Shown one piece after another: positions 61,361 to 64,000 of a DNA stretch of 64,000 nt (its first letter is position 1; each line of letters starts with the position of its first letter). Source of the stretch: Novosphingobium sp. Rr 2-17 (GTDB lineage Bacteria; Pseudomonadota; Alphaproteobacteria; Sphingomonadales; Sphingomonadaceae); the NCBI RefSeq assembly GCF_000272475.1, contig NZ_AKFJ01000017.1, positions 108,438-172,437 on the forward strand, read 5' to 3'. Below the pieces are notes generated by a model that had not been told where the DNA came from, did not search any database, and worked only from the letters and a program-made list of their open reading frames with translations. Both the position numbers and the translations under genes were made by a program.

Positions 61361-62030
61361 CGAGCCGATAGCCTTCCCCTTTAACGGTCACGATTGCACT
61401 GGGGCGTCCTGGGCGGTCGAGCTTGCGCCGCAGACGGCCGATATGAACGTTGATGAGGTTGGCGCCCGGGTCGAAGTAATAGCCCCAGACCCGCTCGAAA
61501 ATGATGCGGCGGCTGACGACCTCGCCGGCATTGCGGGCAAGGAACTCCAGCAGACGAAACTCCATCTGCACCAGGCGGATCGGCTCTCCATCGACAGACA
61601 CCTGCCGTTTGATGAAATCGATATGAATGGCGCCAACCGTCAGCGAGGCCGCTTCGGATTTACGCTGGCTATGGCGACGTAGCAAAACCTCGATGCGCAT
61701 GGCCATCTCGTTGGAGGCAAACGGCTTGGTCATGTAGTCGTCGCCCCCGGCACGAAGCCCGGCGATGCGGTCGTCCACATCGCCCAGAGCGCTAATCATG
61801 AGCACTGGCATGTCGTTATCGGCGGCGCGCAGCCGTTCGACGAAGCCGAGGCCGTCCAACCCCGGCAACATGCGGTCGAGAGTAACCGCATCAAATGGCT
61901 GCCCGATTGCCAGTTCGATACCTGCAAGCCCATCGGCCACGGCCTCAACCGTGTGTCCATGACTCATTAGCTCAGCGACGATTTCTCGGGAGGTCTCCGG
62001 ATCGTCTTCGACAACGAGGATATTAGCCAT
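61350..62030 (-). CDS. OmpR-family response regulator
   Basis: A 226 aa regulator. The receiver domain has the acidic pair in VVEDDPET, phospho-acceptor D52 in VTLDRMLPG, and K in YMTKPFAS. The winged-helix DNA-binding domain (EFRLLEFLARNAGEVVSRRI, then INVHIGRLRRKLD) ends GEGYRLDAV. It is the upstream gene of the HK-RND block and is probably autoregulated. The ATG at 62030 is unambiguous. Confidence 0.94.
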   Translation of the reverse strand: MANILVVEDDPETSREIVAELMSHGHTVEAVADGLAGIELAIGQPFDAVTLDRMLPGLDGLGFVERLRAADNDMPVLMISALGDVDDRIAGLRAGGDDYMTKPFASNEMAMRIEVLLRRHSQRKSEAASLTVGAIHIDFIKRQVSVDGEPIRLVQMEFRLLEFLARNAGEVVSRRIIFERVWGYYFDPGANLINVHIGRLRRKLDRPGRPSAIVTVKGEGYRLDAV

Positions 62031-62200
62031 CTCGCCCGGTTAATTGGAGATTACGCCGAATGCGACGACGTAGCCAGCACCTAGATCATGTCGAGCATTG
62101 CCGGAACGTGAACCTCCTGCCGCGATCTTCCAAGCCATCCGTAGTATCCCACTTAAATGCCACTCTGCCGAGACTGCCAACGCGGTGGCGGCACATCTAG

Positions 62201-63955
62201 TCACGTCTCGCCGAACAGCTGTCGCTGTGACGCCTCTATCTCCTCGAAATACCTTCGCCGAGCATGGCGCTCCGTCACGACGCCGACGACATGGCCAACC
62301 CCGTCTAGGACTGCGAGTTCATCGGCTGCGGCCAGATCGAATGCTTTCAGCATCGCCTGAATGTTGGTCACTGGCGTAAGGGTATGATCCACGAAGGTCG
62401 CTAGAGTGGCAACCGTGGCGTCCGGGGCGAGCTCATGGTTGTAGGCGGTTGCTGTCGCGACGACCCCGGCATATCGGTCCTGGGCATCGGTTAAGATGAC
62501 CTTGCTGGTGGATCCCAACGGAACGCGCGTGCGGAATTGGCCGACAGTGAGCGTCGCAGGTATGCTCGTCCAATCCGTGCGCATGATGCGCCCTGCAGTC
62601 AGGCTTAGCATCCAACCAATGTCGCGAGGACTGCGGACGATTGAACCTCGGACATGAAGGCGCCAGGTGGAGAACGAATAGCCGAATGTTTCGCGGGTAA
62701 AGGCGCTGGAAACCAGCGAGGCTGTCAACACGACCCCCATCAGCCCAAAGTCCTGTGTGGTCTCCAAGATAAGCATCGCTAGCGTCATCGGCCCTCCGAC
62801 CACCGAGACGGCCAGCGCAGCCATGCCCACGAGCGCGGCATCGTTGGAATTGAGGCCTGCGTCCGGAAACAGAAGGCCAACGATCGAGGCAAAAATAAGC
62901 CCAACCAGCGACCCCAGAAATAGCGAGGCGAAGAACAAGCCGCCCCTAAAGCCGAAGCTGATCGATACGGCTGAAGCCACCATTTTCATTACCAGCACCA
63001 CAGCCAAAACCTGCAGAGGTGGTTGCAGAGCAAGATTGAGGTGCATGGCGCCGTGTCCCGCAGATAGGGTTTGCGGGCTCACTAGAGCGAGCGGGATCAA
63101 CAGTATGCCGCCGACCACAGGCTTCCAGCGACCGATCCAGGTCAGCTGCTGGACCTGCCGTTCGGCGAAGGTAACAAGCCGCATCAGCGCGATACCGACC
63201 AGTGCGCAAATAAGGCCCAAAACCGCATATACGATATAGTCTTCCGTCGTGAGCAATCGCTCGGCAGCTGGAGCAATGAGATACGGCTGCACTCCGAGGG
63301 CGCGGCTCACAAACGCAGCAGCAAGTGTTGCGGACAAGACTGGGGCAATGGCGGCGGGAGTGTAGGCTCCAATAACGATCTCGAATGCATAGAAGGCGCC
63401 CGCCAAGGGCGCGCCGAAGGCCGCGCCAACTGCCGCGCCAGCTCCGGCTCCGACCAACGTACGCATATCAGCCCGGCGCAGCTTGAACCACTGGCCAAGC
63501 ACCGATGCGACACCGCCACCCATTTGAGCATAGGCAGCCTCCAGTCCTACCGAGGCACCAGAGCCGTTGGATAGGATTGTCTGAGCGGAGATGATGACGT
63601 TATCGATGAAAGGAATTCGGCCACTGTGCAGCGCATTTGCTTCTACGACGTCAACGGGTGCCCGACGGCGCGCCCGCAGGAGGTAATTCAAAGATACGAG
63701 GGCAAGCCCCCCCGCGGGTAGCGCTAGCAGCCGCCAAGGGTGATGTATCTCGCCAACAGCACTCAGTCGATTGACGGCCACACCATAAAACAGGCGCTGC
63801 AGTCCATGAGCTAGAAATCCTTGAACGTTAGTCAGCCAGCCCGCCGCCAAGCCCGCGACCAGCGCAAGCAGGATGAAGGCCATTTCGCTTTCGCGTAGCC
63901 GCTTGCGCTGTCTGATGAGCAGGAGCTTGATTGCAGGTGCCGTTATCCGCCGCAT
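62201..63955 (-). CDS. ClC-family chloride channel/antiporter with C-terminal CBS domains
   Basis: A 584 aa membrane protein. Selectivity-filter segments differ from the canonical GSGIP, GREGP and GGIFAP: here HSGRIP, GASVGLEAAYAQMG (the gating Glu retained) and FRGGLFFASLF. The C-terminus from about 445 looks like a CBS pair (TLTVGQFRTRVPLG and LTPVTNIQAMLKAFD...ELAVLDG). It moves Cl- or other anions across the inner membrane; the altered filter may change selectivity. The ATG at 63955 is near the window edge. No operon partner upstream is visible. Confidence 0.88.
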   Translation of the reverse strand: MRRITAPAIKLLLIRQRKRLRESEMAFILLALVAGLAAGWLTNVQGFLAHGLQRLFYGVAVNRLSAVGEIHHPWRLLALPAGGLALVSLNYLLRARRRAPVDVVEANALHSGRIPFIDNVIISAQTILSNGSGASVGLEAAYAQMGGGVASVLGQWFKLRRADMRTLVGAGAGAAVGAAFGAPLAGAFYAFEIVIGAYTPAAIAPVLSATLAAAFVSRALGVQPYLIAPAAERLLTTEDYIVYAVLGLICALVGIALMRLVTFAERQVQQLTWIGRWKPVVGGILLIPLALVSPQTLSAGHGAMHLNLALQPPLQVLAVVLVMKMVASAVSISFGFRGGLFFASLFLGSLVGLIFASIVGLLFPDAGLNSNDAALVGMAALAVSVVGGPMTLAMLILETTQDFGLMGVVLTASLVSSAFTRETFGYSFSTWRLHVRGSIVRSPRDIGWMLSLTAGRIMRTDWTSIPATLTVGQFRTRVPLGSTSKVILTDAQDRYAGVVATATAYNHELAPDATVATLATFVDHTLTPVTNIQAMLKAFDLAAADELAVLDGVGHVVGVVTERHARRRYFEEIEASQRQLFGET

Positions 63956-64000
63956 GGTGCGATTGCGCCGACTGCTAAACGTGTTGGGTTGGACGACCCC

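Noticed and set aside
1..64000. tRNA, rRNA or CRISPR features
   Set aside because: No cloverleaf-like stretch, rRNA segment or regularly spaced repeat was noticed by eye; a tRNAscan run would be decisive for tRNAs.

Overview
The window reads as chromosomal DNA of a high-GC alphaproteobacterium, most likely a sphingomonad (Novosphingobium/Sphingobium type). This is inferred from the gene repertoire: four TonB-dependent receptors, PhaR, an alphaproteobacterial E2/E3 block of the pyruvate dehydrogenase complex, and secreted protein families typical of sphingomonads. No rRNA, tRNA or CRISPR array was recognised.

Region 1 (1-18.1 kb) is mostly housekeeping. In order: the tail of a NifU-like Fe-S scaffold protein, alr, phaR (with a palindrome that looks like its own operator), a NUDIX hydrolase, a eukaryote/archaea-type proS, a DUF805 membrane protein, rnr, a universal stress protein, pdhC, a YciA-like thioesterase and lpdA. 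Next come a SIMPL protein, a host-attachment-type protein, a small Cys-rich secreted protein, a type III polyketide synthase with an ATGA-coupled isoprenylcysteine-methyltransferase-like enzyme and a divergent DHA2 exporter, a cardiolipin synthase and a GNAT acetyltransferase.

Region 2 (18.2-23.9 kb) holds a TonB receptor followed by a PhoD phosphatase, then a secreted M20 peptidase.

Region 3 (23.9-52.2 kb) is the accessory part and the most interesting. An ECF sigma factor, a FecR anti-sigma factor and a signal-transducing TonB receptor lie on the minus strand. Facing them are secreted hydrolases, an orphan ModA-like binding protein, a DUF6152 protein, four diverged paralogues of one secreted protein family, a second TonB receptor paralogous to the first, a secreted dimeric-barrel protein and a PepSY membrane protein. 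Beyond these lies an acyl-CoA catabolic set: a FadB-type fusion enzyme, two carboxymuconolactone-decarboxylase-like proteins, a LysR regulator, an alpha/beta-hydrolase-fold protein without a nucleophile serine, an enoyl-CoA hydratase, a beta-keto acid cleavage enzyme, an MFS transporter, a LigI-like amidohydrolase and a GST. Seven copies of a 15-bp motif (consensus GCAWAVCTGCTTTGS) lie in the intergenic regions in front of these units. Together they suggest one regulon for uptake and breakdown of an unidentified compound. Pro/Gly-rich inserts recur in proteins of different folds across the cluster. Remnants of IS5-family (34.2 kb) and IS3-family (52.3 kb) elements mark past rearrangement.

Region 4 (52.8-64 kb) is a minus-strand block: a ClC-type channel, a two-component pair (OmpR-type regulator and histidine kinase), then an RND pump, adaptor and outer-membrane factor with overlapping genes, ending in an ATGA-coupled secreted pepsin-like PDZ protease.
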